DNA of 64,000 bases from Hybos culiciformis (GCA_964007475.1 OZ023273.1:130318732-130382731); one strand, 5' to 3'. Shown: positions 21,736-34,780, counted from the stretch's first letter. Translations and numbers: made by a program. Notes: generated by a model not told the origin, from the letters alone.

Positions 21736-24700
21736 AACTATTCGGGCAACAAAAAGAAAACATGATTTAAGCCATGCTGCTGTTTTTTCATACATTATTG
21801 TCGCTAATAATATAGTTGTAACCGGAATTTTGTTTACGGCTTAAAATATAGTAGAAATCATCTGGCAATCAGTGTTGCCATGCAGCCATAATTCTAGCCA
21901 TTTTGAAATAATTTAAAAGCCATTATGCCACTAAACTTTTTGAGCTTAAAAAGTATTTTAGAATTTTTAAATGTTTTTATATCTAAGTAGTCGCTGGTTT
22001 TTAATTTTTTTTGTTTAAGTTATTTTAAGTCGACTGGCCGCAGCAGTCGAAGAACATAATAAATTCGAGGAACATAATAAATCAACTAATCGCCGTCGAA
22101 AAAATCGATTGGCGTCATGTCTTATATGCACTTGGCCATTTTAAATATTTATTTAGCCACCCCAGAAAATACTACTTGCCATGAAGTTTCACTTCTTCCG
22201 TGTGTCCCGAGACTCACATATTTTTTTTTTTCTGTTATGCACTGGTTTCGAAAATTTTAATTTTTTTTTTTTCTAGAAATAAAATTTTTTTTACCCATTC
22301 CGATCATCATTCTAATTATGTTGTCGTGAAAAACCTAGAATTTTCATTTTTTTAGAAAAACAATTATTTGAAAACCCATCAATCAGTCAATTTGTTTCAG
22401 CATGAAATTCTATGAAAATTTTTATTATAATCTATAAAATTAAAATATATCCCACAAACATTTCCAACATATAAATATTCAAGATCTATAGAAAAGTAAA
22501 AATTGCTCTCTAGTTTCTTTAGGGTTTTTGACACTTTAATAATTCTATACGATTCTATTCAACATTATTATTATTATTTTTATTTTGTTGTTTCACGCAA
22601 AAATCCTTAATTTTTTATTTTATTTCTAAGAATTTAATGTGAAAATGTTGAATGTATAAGCTTTTATTTAACATGCTTTTATAACCTAATAAAATGTGTA
22701 CATTGTAAACCGTCCATTTTTTTTTTTTGAACAAGTACTTCAATAATATTATGTTGTACCTACTTTTATGTTTTTTTATTTATTTTATACATATACCTAA
22801 AAAATAACGCGAGAAAGCAATCAGGAAAATTTTTTCATTAAAACTCTTAAGCACAATTTAACAATTAAGTAATTGGCTTAAAAGGAAAAAGTTAAAATGA
22901 AAATTATAAAGAAGTGTATGTTTTTTAAACATCAAGTAAAAAAAAAAAAAAAAAATGTTGAAAAGAGATTAAATCTCACGGTAGTTATTTTCTTAATAAC
23001 TTAATTAAATTTTTGCATTCTTTTTTGCACACATAAATGACGTGCCAAGAGTTAAAAATACTTTAATAATTTGCATAAAAAATATATTAAAAGTTTTTTA
23101 ATACATATTTTACAGTGTTATTAAAATAAGACTGTAATTTTGCGTTGGAAGTTTTAAAGTGCAATAAATTGGGCGCTTAATGTGGAATAATGTTCCTAGA
23201 CTATTATGAAAAAAAAAAAAATTAAAGTGACTATTCCAAATTATTTTTAAAATTCCTCCACTTTTTACTTTGAAATCGGGTAGCTCCCAAAAAAAACGTT
23301 TTATCGACGTCGGGTTTGATTTAAGAAACTAATGATACCTTTACGTCGAAAGACGATATTTTTGTTAAATTTAAGTCCGTCGCCGAAATTTGGTCCCCGG
23401 AGCCCCTTCTTATATATTTCCCATCCATAAAATATAATTCTTTAAAACAAAATTAGTATGAATTAATATGAAACTTACACATCAAGAATTCGGTTTTCTA
23501 TTATAAGTTAGTCCTGTAATTTAATTAATGGATAATTAAATTGACTTTTAAAAGTTATAGAAAAACATTATGTTATAATTTTTTAAGTGGTAACTTATTC
23601 CATTGTTTCTTACAGTTTAATTTCTTGGAAGATAGAATGTGAAATTCTTTGCAATTTATTTATACAAAATCGTGAACAAAATAAACTTTTTAAGTTTTTG
23701 TGTGTTCCGGCAAGTAAATTTACAAATATCTTAATGAATTCTAAAAATTTTATTATTGATTTACATAGTACAAATTCGAAAACTAGAAGGTTCCTTCAAA
23801 TTCGTTATAAAGTAACTACTTTTGATTAATTATAATATAACTTTTAGTTTCCTCTCTTTAAGCAAATATCATTTCCTTATTATTTTTTATAAAATATTGA
23901 GAAATTTTTATTTTTATATAGGGAACAAGATTCATTTCATAATACTTAACATAATATAAATAGAAAAATTTCCGATTACAAATTTATCAACGATGTAATA
24001 AGTATACATAAAAACATAAAACATATACAATGGATCGTTAGTCTATGGTGGGGAAATAAAAATAGCTTTAAATTCGACACTTGGAAGAATCAATTTTATT
24101 AAAATACTGATACTGCTAAATCAAACAAATCACAGATACAGTGTTAAATTTGAGACGTAAGACAACTCAGTTTAAGGATCGTATTTTTTCATTGCTTTCA
24201 TGATTTCAACTTAACTTATTCATTAGTAAACTATATATTCTTAATATGTTTTTACTAAAGAATGTTTTAATCAATTCTCAACGGATGGATGAATAAATGA
24301 TAACTTTACTTTTGTATAAAAATAAATTCTCTTAAAAACTTGTGCAGTCCAAATAACCTATTCAAAAACTAAATTTGTTTCTAATAATAGCAAAAATTTG
24401 TATAAAAGTGGTACATGCTGGACGTTAACCATGAAAGCTTTAGTTTTGTTTTATTATTTTTTTTTTTACAAAAGTTATACAATTTTGAAAATGAGTTTTC
24501 ATCAAAATGAAATAAAAAATCATTGCAATGCTTTTTTTTGTTTTATTGTTATAATGTTCTGGTTATATTTTTCAGTAGATTCTTACATAGAAATTCATAT
24601 ATTAAATTGCTTAATGAGTTTCACTTCTATAAACCTATATACAATTCAGTATACAAAAAACTAGCTGAGAATTGTTTTGTACGCAAAAATATGTGCATAG

Positions 24701-24855
24701 AAAAATTCTGAATGTTTTATATAATACATATTTTTATGCTTTTATTATTATTTTAAAAATGGTAATGGATTTTGCTTGTTGCTTATATACGTACTTTTTC
24801 CAGATTCACTATAGTTATAATCAAGTACATCGTATAATCTTATTCATATAATTAT
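21736..24855. other. 3.1-kb AT-rich stretch, no gene
   Basis: The short open frames at 23587-23829 and 24398-24711 are AT-biased, one made of hydrophobic TTT/TAT codons, with no recognisable domain. A CAGTGTTGCCATG word at about 21869 resembles a hAT terminus but has no matching end. Nothing else is supported. Confidence 0.45.
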
Positions 24856-25003
24856 TTTTAAAAAACCTTAACGTTAGATCCAAGCTGAAAAAAATTATCT
24901 TTTATTATTGATCTATAATAGAGCATCATTCCATTATGTTCAAACCCAACCAACCCGCAATAACTGCGAAAAATATATAAAATAAAACAAGGTTCAGTAT
25001 ATT
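24856..25003. repeat. Dispersed repeat also found at 60517-60690
   Basis: The words ATCTATAATAGAGCATCATT, CAACCAACCCGCAA and AACTGCGAAAAA occur in the same order at both places, in the same orientation. Confidence 0.65.
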
Positions 25004-25262
25004 ATTTTTTTTTTTCATACACCCTTTAATTTGAACTAAATTTGATTTCCTTTCTCTCAAAAAAATATGCAAAAGGAATTAAAATTAACTCACCAATAAA
25101 AACTTAAATTTAATTTACCTTTTGAAGTAAATTATTAAAGAGAAAAGTTTCATATCTTTTTTATTCATCTTTATGTAATCTTTATTTTATATTTTCATTT
25201 TTTTCTTTTAATTGTCGGTTTCAATAGAACCACGATCACATTTCTGTAATCTTTTGTTCAAT

Positions 25263-26080
25263 CAGTGATGCCCAAAATTTAAGATTGAACGTGCATTTAC
25301 TACCATCATCATAAATTTTTGGCATGTTTTATTAATACACGGAAAAATACACAGTTAAAAATTAATTTTTCGTCTTGTAATATAATAAATAACAACGTAC
25401 AAAACACTTTTCCAAAAAACAACATATGCAACATATTACGAAGCAACTTGATTGTGCTCTTGCTCGAATTTATTTACATTTAAAGTCAAGTTTTGGTATT
25501 TTTAAATGTAATTTAAAATATTTTTAGCATCCTCTTCTAGAATTTTCGTTTAAAATCCAAAAATAATTAAAAAAAAAATTTATTTTTAAAATTTTTTTTA
25601 TGAAAACTTTGAAAATACGATTAATAATTACAAACCAAATCAAGCTCTGAGCTAATTGCTTTAAAATTGATTGCAAATAAATAATCCTCTTCATATTAAT
25701 TTTTAAATTAACATTAATTTTCTGCAGTCCTTTTATTTTTATTTACATTATTCATACATCAATCACACAATTGCGATCAGAAAATATTATAAATAAGAAT
25801 TTCGCATTTTACAGTGCATGCACAAAAAAGAAGGAAAAAAATAAATACAGAAAAAATGTTTTTTTTTTTCTTCCTATTCAAAGTGCGAATGATTTTTTTT
25901 TTTTAAATGGGAAGTGCGAAGACGAAATACAAATATTTTTTTTCATGCACTTACATAAGCACGAAGTGTATATGAAGTGCATAGGGTTTTTTTTTTCCTA
26001 TTCTGTTTTATTATTTATATAAACAAAGTGGGATTACAATAACAAATGTGGTACAAGTGGATAGGCGATGATCATCCTTG
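25263..26080. mobile_element. 818-bp insert, hAT-like ends
   Basis: Copy 1 of the dispersed repeat runs uninterrupted through TTGTTCAAATTAAT, whereas here 818 bp intervene between GTTCAA and a second GTTCAAAT. The insert begins CAGTGATGCCCAA and ends GATGATCATCCTTG (complement CAAGGATGATC), a weak inverted repeat of hAT style. The internal frames are low-complexity. Confidence 0.5.
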
Positions 26081-26619
26081 GTTCAAATTAATAGAATCAA
26101 CATAGTTTATAACGAATTAAATTATTTCAATATTTTTTAAAACTTTAATAAAAAAAAAAGGGAAATTTACTTAAAATTATTTTTCAGATTTAATTAGATT
26201 TAGTCATTTTTTGAATGTTCGGTGTGAATTTGTAACAATTATTGTTCTGATTCAACTAACTGATATTGTATTGTTTTTTTTTTTTTTATATTAAAGTTAC
26301 CAAATCACTAGGTGGGATACCTTTTATACTTAAAGAAGTATGGGTTTGATAATTGGGACAGGAGATTTAGACGGGATCAAAAAATGGAACAGTAAGTAGG
26401 TAATCATTTACACTCTTCTTAAAGCGGCGCAAGTCGTAAATCAAACGTCCGCCAGCTGTAGGAAACAATTTCGAATTTTTTAAGTTTCTAAGAATCTTAA
26501 TATTTTTAAAATAAAATATTTCTCTTAAAAACTTTTTTTTTAATCAAAATTTTCAAAGTTTTTTGTATTTTATTTTAACAAATAATATCTAAAGTAGTAA
26601 ATGTTAAGCTTATAGAGAA

Positions 26620-26810
26620 TTAAGTAAGTTTGTGTGAGCCAAAATCTTTTCGTGTGTCCCTGCGGGGCTTCAAGCAGTAAAACCTCCTTTTTCGCAATCT
26701 ACTTCATGGTTACGCTTGCCAAAGTCTTTTCGTATGTCCCTGCGGGGCTTAAGCGATTAAAACCTCCTTTTTCGCAACCTAATCCATGGCTACGCGAGCC
26801 AAAGTCTGTC
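26620..26810. repeat. 80-bp tandem repeat, 2.3 copies
   Basis: GAGCCAAAATCTTTTCGTGT, TGCCAAAGTCTTTTCGTATG and GAGCCAAAGTCTGTCCGTCT start units 80 bp apart. Each has TCCCTGCGGGGCTT and AAAACCTCCTTTTTCGCAA. It is GC-richer than its surroundings. Confidence 0.75.
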
Positions 26811-26811
26811 C

Positions 26812-27173
26812 GTCTGCCTTTGGAGCGGAGCTCAGAGCTGCGATCTTTTGGTTGGAGCGTGAGTAGAGCCGGAGCATAAAAACAACAAAAAATATTATTT
26901 TCTCCGCGCACCACTGTTTTATAACGCCAAATAATAAAAATTTTTCATTTTATAATTTTTGATGTTAAATTAATAATTTAATAAAAGTGTTTCTCCAATA
27001 TTTAAATAAATTTATGTGTTTAATTTTTTTTTACAAAACTATTAAAAATGTTAATGTGAAACTTGTGGTGGAGCTAGCAGCGGAGGCAAGAGCGGAGCGT
27101 GAGCAGCTATTAGAAGCTGAAGCGGAGCTAGAGCGGAGCAACCAAAAAATATTGCCGCTCCAAAGGCCTGTTT
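26812..27173. mobile_element. hAT-like MITE with GAGCGGAGC repeats
   Basis: The left end CTGCCTTTGGAGCGGAGC and the complement of the right end, CAGGCCTTTGGAGCGGC, form inverted termini, and TTTTTTGGTTG-type words follow inward on the right and TTTTGGTTGG on the left. The subterminal regions are full of GAGCGGAGC/GGAGCGTGAG words. No clean target duplication is visible. Frames across it are repeat-driven. Confidence 0.5.
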
Positions 27174-27217
27174 TAATCCCTGAAACGCCGCAGTTAATTT
27201 TTTGTTCCAAATTAAAA

Positions 27218-27405
27218 TTTCCGGGATTTTTTCCCTGCGCTTTTCTGGTTTCCGGGAATTTGTCCGGGATTTTGGTTTCCAGGGTTTTGTCATTTCGGGA
27301 TTTTAATTTTCGGGATTTTGTTTTCCAGAATTTTGGCTTCAGGGATTTTATCTTCCGCGATTTTGTTTTCGGGCTTTTGTACTCGGGATTTTGGCTTCCG
27401 GAGGT
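27218..27405. repeat. Degenerate 15-16-bp minisatellite
   Basis: A dozen or so variants of TTCGGGATTTTGTTTTC are strung together. Long open frames on both strands here are explained by the repeat and are not called as genes. Confidence 0.75.
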
Positions 27406-27630
27406 TACACCCAAACCCATTTTAAATTAAGATAATTGCGCAGATAGTAAGTTATATCAAAAAGATTGAAATTTTAAAGGCAATTAAGAAAAAATTATTG
27501 AATTGCCATTACTACCAACTCAACGTTTATGTACAATACCACAGTTTAATTATAGTTGTTATTTATTATTCCAGTTCCAGGTTTAATACATATTAAAAAC
27601 AAGAATATATAAATTTAATATATTAAATGG

Positions 27631-27958
27631 CAATTCATTGTATTCCCCAACGTGGGGCGGAAGAAATTTTCAGGGGGCAATTATTTGGTCACAAAAAAAA
27701 AGAAATCGCCTAGAATCACCAAACGTGGTGATTTACGGTTAAAATAAACAAAATTTACACCAAAAATCAAAATATTAATAAGCCAACATAAAGCGCAATC
27801 ATCACATTGATTTATCTTTTCAATAAAGTCAAATATAAAACAGTATTACCTTTCCCCGTTTTATTTATATATATATTTAATATTATATTTTTTCAGAATA
27901 GGTGGGCATTCAAAAGTGTTGTAGTGGGCCATGAATGAAATAAGGTTAGGAAACACTG
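27631..27958. mobile_element. hAT-like MITE within unit A
   Basis: The left end CATTGTATTCCCCAACGTGG and the complement of the right end, CAGTGTTTCCTAACCTTATT, resemble the CAGTGTTTCCCAAC terminus common in hAT elements. Units B and C run from the preceding block to the ATTAGACTGTTTTG block without it. No target duplication is preserved. Confidence 0.5.
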
Positions 27959-28152
27959 GATTAGACTGTTTTGTGCTTTCGAATTTTTAAAGTATTATTT
28001 ATCGTAAAATATTCCAGAAAATATATTTTAGTGAAATTTGTTAATTATATTTTTTTTATTGTGTGCGAATTTTATGTTTATTGTGCATTAAAATAAAAAT
28101 TAAATTTTTTTCTAATTTTGTTTTTTTCGTAAATCTTGATCGACCGAACAAA

Positions 28153-28466
28153 TTAATTAATGTGTTTTCCCAGTAATGTTTTTAGGTCGATTTTGATATT
28201 TTGATTTTCAAAGCATTCTGAAAGTTTATACGCAGCTTCATATCTGAAAAAGAAAAGATTTATATTAAATTTAAAAAATAAATAAGTAAATAATGTTTAG
28301 AAGTTATATTAAATTGTATATACCTATCACGCTCATTCTCTATTGAATTTTCGCATTCGCTAACAGCATGTTTTAGTTCTTGTTCAAGCTCTTCATTATT
28401 TGAAGTATCAATTAATAATAATATTTCCTTTTCATTTATTTGCCAATAGCCATCGTTCTCATTTAT
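28153..28466 (-). pseudogene. Two exons of an unidentified gene, unit A copy
   Basis: On the minus strand, exon 28324-28466 (acceptor ATTAG, donor GTATAT) is followed by exon 28153-28243 (acceptor TTTTTCAG) that ends in TAA. They join in phase 2 across RY at the motif RYEAAYKL. The first exon encodes acidic, helix-prone sequence (INENDGYWQINE ... NEELEQELKHAV). The paralogue in unit B (57259-57669) has the same exon borders and a longer C-terminus (LDRDKITKFMLKLV), so this copy is truncated after about 30 residues of its last exon. I do not recognise the family. Possible upstream exons lie at about 28555-28632 and 28716-28771, but their phases do not all fit, which also suggests decay. Confidence 0.45.
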
Positions 28467-31400
28467 CTAATGAAATTAAAAGAAAAATAATTAAAATAAA
28501 ACAACCTATTTCTTCATAAAATAAAATTATTGCAATTCTGTAATTTAACAAAACATGAAACAAGTATAGCATTTAAATTGGTCTGATGTAGGTAATTCAT
28601 TGTTCATGGCTGTTTCTAGATCTTGCCATACTAAAATAATATAAATTTGAATTACATAGAATAAGTTGCAAAAGTTGAAAATAAAAGGAAAAAACAACAG
28701 GAAAATGAATACTAACATAGCGCTTTATTGTCATGGCAGAGCATATTTCCATTAAAGTATCTGCAAAATATGAAAAATTACAATATTTAAAAACCACAAC
28801 CCTTAAATAGAAAGTTTTTATTATAAATCCTTTATAGAAGAGCCTCCTCTTCCCTTCACTTCCGTCGTCGACCTGAAATTTTGCTAAAATGCATTTTCAT
28901 AAATATATAAACAATATCAAATATATAATCTTAAGGTTAATACGGTCATTTATTGATATCTGATTTAAATATTTTAATTTGACCGAAAATTTGATCTTCG
29001 TTTCCATTCGTTTAATTTACAAGAACTTTAAGTTCAGTCCTTTTTTGTTTTCCAAACTTCGAAGGTTCGAAATAATAAAAAAAATATCTTCTCCTCATCG
29101 GTATTTTGTAATTTTAATTCTTTAGTTTAACTTTTTCCATTTTGAGTAAAACTGTTTTTGGCATTTATTGACGCATATTGATATATTATTGACATTTATT
29201 GACACATATTGATATTACCTTCAAAGGCAAAATTTAAAGATTTTGAAAAATGAATTAATCCGAGAAAGCAAACAAATATAAACACCTTCATTTTATAACA
29301 ACTTTAATAGCGAAAGAAAATTCACTGACTACTCATATTTTCAACTTATTTAGTGATTTTTATACATTTTTACTACATGAGTAATTAGTAAATATTCACA
29401 TTAATATTCATTACTAAAAATTAATTACAACATAAACACAACAGAGTCTAAGAAGAGTAAATAGGTATATAATCTTAATGAAATAGCAACACGTATGAGT
29501 AGAATAGTTTTTAAAACCTGATAAATTAGAAAAAAACCTGATCCGAGATCGCTCCTTTCTAAGTATTAGATTTATCAAAAAAAACTGCAAGGATTTGGAA
29601 GGGCAAAAATTGGGAAACTGATGTATGTCGTACCCTATAAAAATTTAGTTTGTATAAAATTTCAATTTTTGAATTTATGTATAATTTAGTAAAATTTCAA
29701 TGGTTCCGGTAGTTTAACTTCTTCACATAATAAATTGAAAAAATTTTCGAATACACAAATATCAATAAAAGTCCATACTTCATGTTAGTGTAGTTCTAGA
29801 AGTATGTCATCTCACAAAAATGTCTACAAATTGGTCCATTATTAGATGCTCTGAAGTGCTGTTCAAATATTAATAACTTTACTTAACTTCAAGTTACAAT
29901 ATTTTTCACAATTAAGCGACATAAAGTTCATACTATATTTTAAATTTAAAACCTCAGTCTGAAGAGGATTGAATTCCCTCAACTGACTGCATTACCTGAA
30001 TAAAATTTCAATAACACGTTTTACACGATTTCCTTTTATATTATAAATTAATTAGCACTATTAAGGTACGTTCTGACCGATTAAAGTCGATCAACAAAAA
30101 AAAGTTGAATTCGACTTGAATCGTATATCGTGTAGAGAATCAATCATACAAACAATCAATCTTTCAAAGCCCTGCAATGTAAAGGCTATATATAAAGGCT
30201 ATATAAGAAAATGTTTATTTGATTTTCTTCAACTTTCCGCTAACATTAACATTTTCTCATAATGTTATCAATTCAAGGTTTATCAATAGTCTAAAATTAA
30301 CTTTTATTTTATTATAATTATTTTTTTGTTGACTCATTTCGTCGATCTCACTGATGTCATTTTTAGTTTTTGATTTGTTGGGAAAAAATTTTAACTTATG
30401 AATTATAATGTATAATAGTCGATTCCTTATTATTCGACTGTAGTTTCGGCGAATTATTTTAGTGTAAATACAAGGCTTTTCACTAATAAAATGGCAATTC
30501 CAACCAAAAAGCAAAGGCCGATGACGCATTCTGTTTCTACCTTAATACTACATCATATGACTATCATGGTCTAAAGAAATGGATAGTTTATATAACGTCT
30601 CCTAAGAAATGAAACAACGTATAACGAAAAGTAGAGTTTCGAGTAGTTTGAGTTTAAAGATTTGAAAATAAAAAAAAACGTATGAAACAATATCAAGTAA
30701 CGTACAATTTTCATCTAAAAAACACATTTTAATCAACATTAAGAATATTGCAAAGTAGTTGTACTTATAAAATCGAGTACGAGAAATCGAATGGTGCTAT
30801 TATCTAATAATAATCGTATAAATATCATACGTTGTTTCATTTCTCAGCAGACGATAATAAATTTAATAAAATTCCAATATTAAAATAATAACTAGTGAAA
30901 AGTGATATTTTTTACGATTCCGCTGGTCAAATAAAACAATTATAATATAGCTACCGTAACATCCTTCGTCCATTGTAGAGAATAGGTATTGTATTTCTAT
31001 TCTTCGAATCAGTTCTCAGTTTATATGCCTACTTTTTAAATATCTATTCTAATTTGTTTAAATAAAATTTATGCGAAAGTGCACTTTTGTGCTTTACGAA
31101 GTCTTAATTAAAGTGATAAGGAAAAATTCCAGTAAGCAAACATATAATGTTAGTTAAAAAGTATGTTGTATAATACACATGCAAGTGAGGTAAAATTAAA
31201 ACTTATTCTTTGACTTGTTTCAATAATGCTCTTGTTTAAGAAACGGTTCCTTATCCTATGCATCTCATAGTTATTTATTTAGATATAATTTTTTTAACAC
31301 TTGCAACAATAAAATTTATAAATGCCAGATTAATATTGACGCTTTTTAGGATACAAGATTTAAAATTGAATTTATTTAAATAAAAATTATTTTGCATATA

Positions 31401-31660
31401 GTCTGTACATACATTTTAAACTTTAAAAGAACATAAACTAAATAATTAATATTATTATCAAACTTAAAAGATAAAAAAAATCTAAAATATGCATGAATGA
31501 ACATTTCTGCAGTTTTTCGAAATCGACAGACAATTTTCTTTTAAAACAACTTAAAACTAATTAAAAGTTTTCAAAGGACAACAATTGATGTATTTTGCAT
31601 GTACTATAGGCATCAAAAACAGCTTCTGTAATCTATTTTGTTTTCTAACTTTAATATTGA
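28467..31660. other. Noncoding part of unit A
   Basis: AT-rich sequence, most of it matched in unit B between 57670 and 59715; the part 28560-29515 is missing there. I find no supported gene apart from the possible exon relics named with the pseudogene at 28153. Short ATTGACACATATTGATAT repeats occur near 29160-29215. Confidence 0.55.
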
Positions 31661-33250
31661 AACGGGATCGGAACGATATTCCTCATCCCAAAATTAAAAT
31701 GGACAAAATTCTTCGTTTTCGAAAATAATTCTTTATTTAAAATTCACTATGGACAAAATTCACTATTGAAAAAATTTATCATGGATAAAATTCACTATGA
31801 ACAAAATTCGCTGTGGATAAAATTCACTATGAAAAATTCTTTTTGTAAAATTCTACATTTTTATTAATATCCAACTCACTCTCTGCGTTACCCAGGGACT
31901 ACGACAGGGACGTGGTGGGGACAAAATTCTTTAAAAAAATATATACATTTAGCGAAATGTATATTTAGCATGCACTAAAATTTATAGCATCTTGATAAAT
32001 GCATATTGTTAAATTAAACAATTCCAATTATATACATTTTAATTTTAAGGAATTTTATTGATATGTGATATAGAATATGTGTTTTCTTAATATGTATAAT
32101 AAAAATTCTGTATGTAAACATTAGAAATAATTATATGTAATTAGAAAATTAATACTATACCGCCGGCCTCCCCCCCCCCCCCCCCCCTCTTATTCTGGTA
32201 CACCTTCTCTACAGTCAATACAAAATGGGGCGAATCGGTCGATAAATATAATGTATTACAAACTTCATGAGCAAAGATTTGAATCAGTTCAAAGAAACTT
32301 TTTATGTTTTGCATTGCGTAACCTGCCTTGGGTAAATTTGGTAAGTCTCCCTCCATACGAAGATAGGCTTAAATTAATCAATCTATTGTAGCTTCAGAAA
32401 AGAAGAGAAGAAGCAGACGTGATTTTCGTTGTTGATGTAGTAGGAGAATAAATTGATTCACCGTTTATAAGGAATAAAATTATATTAAACTCTTCTGAGA
32501 GTTTGAGATCAGTTTCACTGTTTAGAATTAATTTTCATAAGAAAAACGATGGTAGATATGAACAGGTTAATCTTATTGCATCTAATAAATATATAGGGAT
32601 ATTATAGATTTTTCTATATATAGAGACATTTTAAAAAGTAATCTTTTTAAACATTCTTTTCCTTAGAGTGGTTATTTGTTTCTTTTTTGATTTTTTAATT
32701 TTTTTTTTATTTTAAAAATTTTTTTTTTTGTGATTTTGTATAAATATATAGATGTAGAATCTAAAATAGTGTAAATATTATATGTAAACTGCTTTTGCTA
32801 AAAGGGGAAATAAATAAATTAAATTAAATTATTAACATTTATGATATGGTAAACTTACATTTGCCTAATTTTGTGGTTAATGTACACATTTACCGTCAAA
32901 TGTGTACATTATGACATTTTATACTTTAGCCGAAACATATATATACAATATAAAAAAATTTGTTAAACTATAGTTTTGCGAAGTGTCTCAATTAATATAA
33001 TGTTGTGAATTGGTATTTTAAGAAATATCTTTTTACGAAGTGTCGCATTAGGCCAAATGGAATTTTGTTAAAGAGTTTTTTTGCGAATTGGATGGAAATT
33101 TACGAAACATAAAAATTTGATAACTGGCGTTCGACCAATTAGACTTTTGTAATATGAAATTCTGTCCATAGTCAATTTTGTCCACAGTGAATTTTGGAAA
33201 AAGAATTTTGGATGAAGAATTTTGGCACAATGAATTTCGTCGCCAACCCA
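31661..33250. repeat. Foldback with GGACAAAATTC repeats, interrupted (unit A)
   Basis: The left side has direct repeats of CTATGGACAAAATTCA (31710-31850). The right side (33130-33240) has the complement, GAATTTTGTCC and ATTTTGGAAAAAGAATTTTG. The outer ends GGGATCGG and CGCCAACCC pair loosely. About 1.2 kb between the halves is extra relative to unit B and includes the LINE fragment. Confidence 0.55.
32205..32830 (+). pseudogene. 3' end of a Jockey-like LINE ORF2
   Basis: Plus-strand reading from about 32255 gives FESVQRNFLCFALRNLPW followed by LPPYEDRLKLINL, then after an in-frame stop QKRREEADVIFVVDVV and, further on, SLRSVSLFRINFH. That is the familiar C-terminal tail of Jockey-clade reverse-transcriptase ORFs. 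Stops at about 32388 and 32450 show it is dead. It ends in a TAAAT-type tail (AAATAAATAAATTAAATTAA, about 32808). The C-homopolymer at 32166-32187 lies just upstream. This is a 5'-truncated insertion, the usual fate of LINEs. Confidence 0.65.
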
Positions 33251-34780
33251 TTGAAACAGGAAATTTGTATAACAACTATATTTTTAATTAAGTTTAAAAC
33301 TTTAAATTTTAATTTTAAATATACTAAAACTAAGTAGATAATCAAATTCTCCACATTTAAAAAAAAAAAATTAAAAATCTTTAAGGACTTTTTTTTACTC
33401 CAATTCACCCTATTTTTGGATAAGGGTTGAGGCTGTTCCCTAGGTGTCAAAGGCTTATAGTATAAATATAGATGATTACCCGATCCTGTTCATTCGAAAT
33501 GGCATGATAAAAACAGCAGTTAAATATTCCGTAATAATATAAATTGCAAAAAACATTCAACAATGAAAGAATATACCTAAATCATAATAACTATAAGACT
33601 TTCAAATGGAAATCACAATTTATCGTTTAATCAATTAAATGCACTTTTAACATAAATAATTACTTCCTTGAAAAAATGAGCATATTTTCAGAAAGTTTTG
33701 AATAGAAGTGACAAAAGTTTTATTTGAAGAGAAAAAATTCTGTCTAAAATGTTTATAAATAATGTTAGAGAATTAATATTTTGTACGAAAAAGTTAAAAT
33801 AAATTTTGATAAAAAAAATATCCTTATTTCCCAAAGCAATTTACTAAAATGTGTATACAAGAAAGTTAAACAATTTAACATTAATTATTTTTAAGAAGTT
33901 TTGAAATCGAATAATTTATCACGCAAAATAAAATTTAAATAAACTATGGAGGTACTTAAATCTTTAAATATTTTTTGTTTAAACAGAAAAGGATTTCAAA
34001 AATTCAACAACTGTGCTTGTTCTATTCATTAAATGTAAGCCTTTTTAACAGCTTCAAATGTTTTTGACCGAATTAAAATAGCTTGCTCCGATGAGACGAT
34101 AAATGAATATCCATTTGAATATTTAATGATTTTTAATCAACTATTTCAATAAATATCCAATTTTAAAAGGGTACAGTGTTTACACATATTAAATATATTT
34201 AGATACGACAAAAAAACATTTATTAAAAAAAAACAATTTAAACGCTACAAATTTTATAGGAATCTATAGAATTTGTAGCGTTTTTTGTCATTTATTAAAT
34301 ATCAAAAATTCTCTTGGACTTAATGTGTTAACAAGATATTATACAATGTATAAATATACTATCTTCAACTTCAGTTGGCAAAATTAAAATTTACTCAACT
34401 GTAGTGTTGGTGGCTATGTTTTCAGCAAGTTTTCAACTTGGTTGAAAAACATTATCAGTAGATTAAAATCTTCTTCATTTTTGTTTCTTTATTTTAGTAA
34501 TGCAAAATGAAAAGAAAATATTTCAAATAATTTAATTTCAATCTGCAATATATTTTTTGTTTTTTAATTTACTAGCTGTACGCGCACACACGTTGTTGTG
34601 GAACACACGTTTTAAGTGAAATTTTTGTTGTCAGATTTATGAACAATTAGGAGCTAGTTATTTTATAAATTTGTCAAAATATCTAGGAAGAATTAATATT
34701 TATTATTTCTACTTATTCAACAGTTAAATTGTATGTAATCGAATGATATCCTTCCCTTAAACAGGTTTCCAAACCGAACC
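33251..34780. other. AT-rich sequence with one strong hairpin
   Basis: No gene is seen. At 34238-34282, AAACGCTACAAATTTTATAG and its near-exact complement form a 20-bp stem followed by T-rich sequence. At about 34574 the word ACTAGCTGTACGCG resembles the ACTAGCTGACCCGG start of the C-rich tract at 55537. Confidence 0.45.

Larger units (their letters stand above)
25009..27580. repeat. Dispersed repeat, copy 2 (with several inserts)
   Basis: It matches copy 1 (13785-16025) at 25009-25262, 26081-26240 and 27428-27580. Inserts or replacements at 25263-26080 and about 26290-27427 separate the matching blocks. At about 27470 it preserves the empty site of the 1,075-bp element found in copy 1. Confidence 0.7.

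Noticed and set aside
21865..22200. hAT-like element starting CAGTGTTGCCATG
   Set aside because: The TTGCCATG word recurs downstream in direct, not inverted, orientation and no target duplication is visible.
27031..27430. Long open frames (up to 147 codons) on both strands
   Set aside because: Explained by the GAGCGGAGC words and the 16-bp minisatellite; residue composition is repetitive.
34238..34290. Rho-independent-terminator-like hairpin followed by T run
   Set aside because: The window is eukaryotic and no gene ends here; treated as a simple palindrome.
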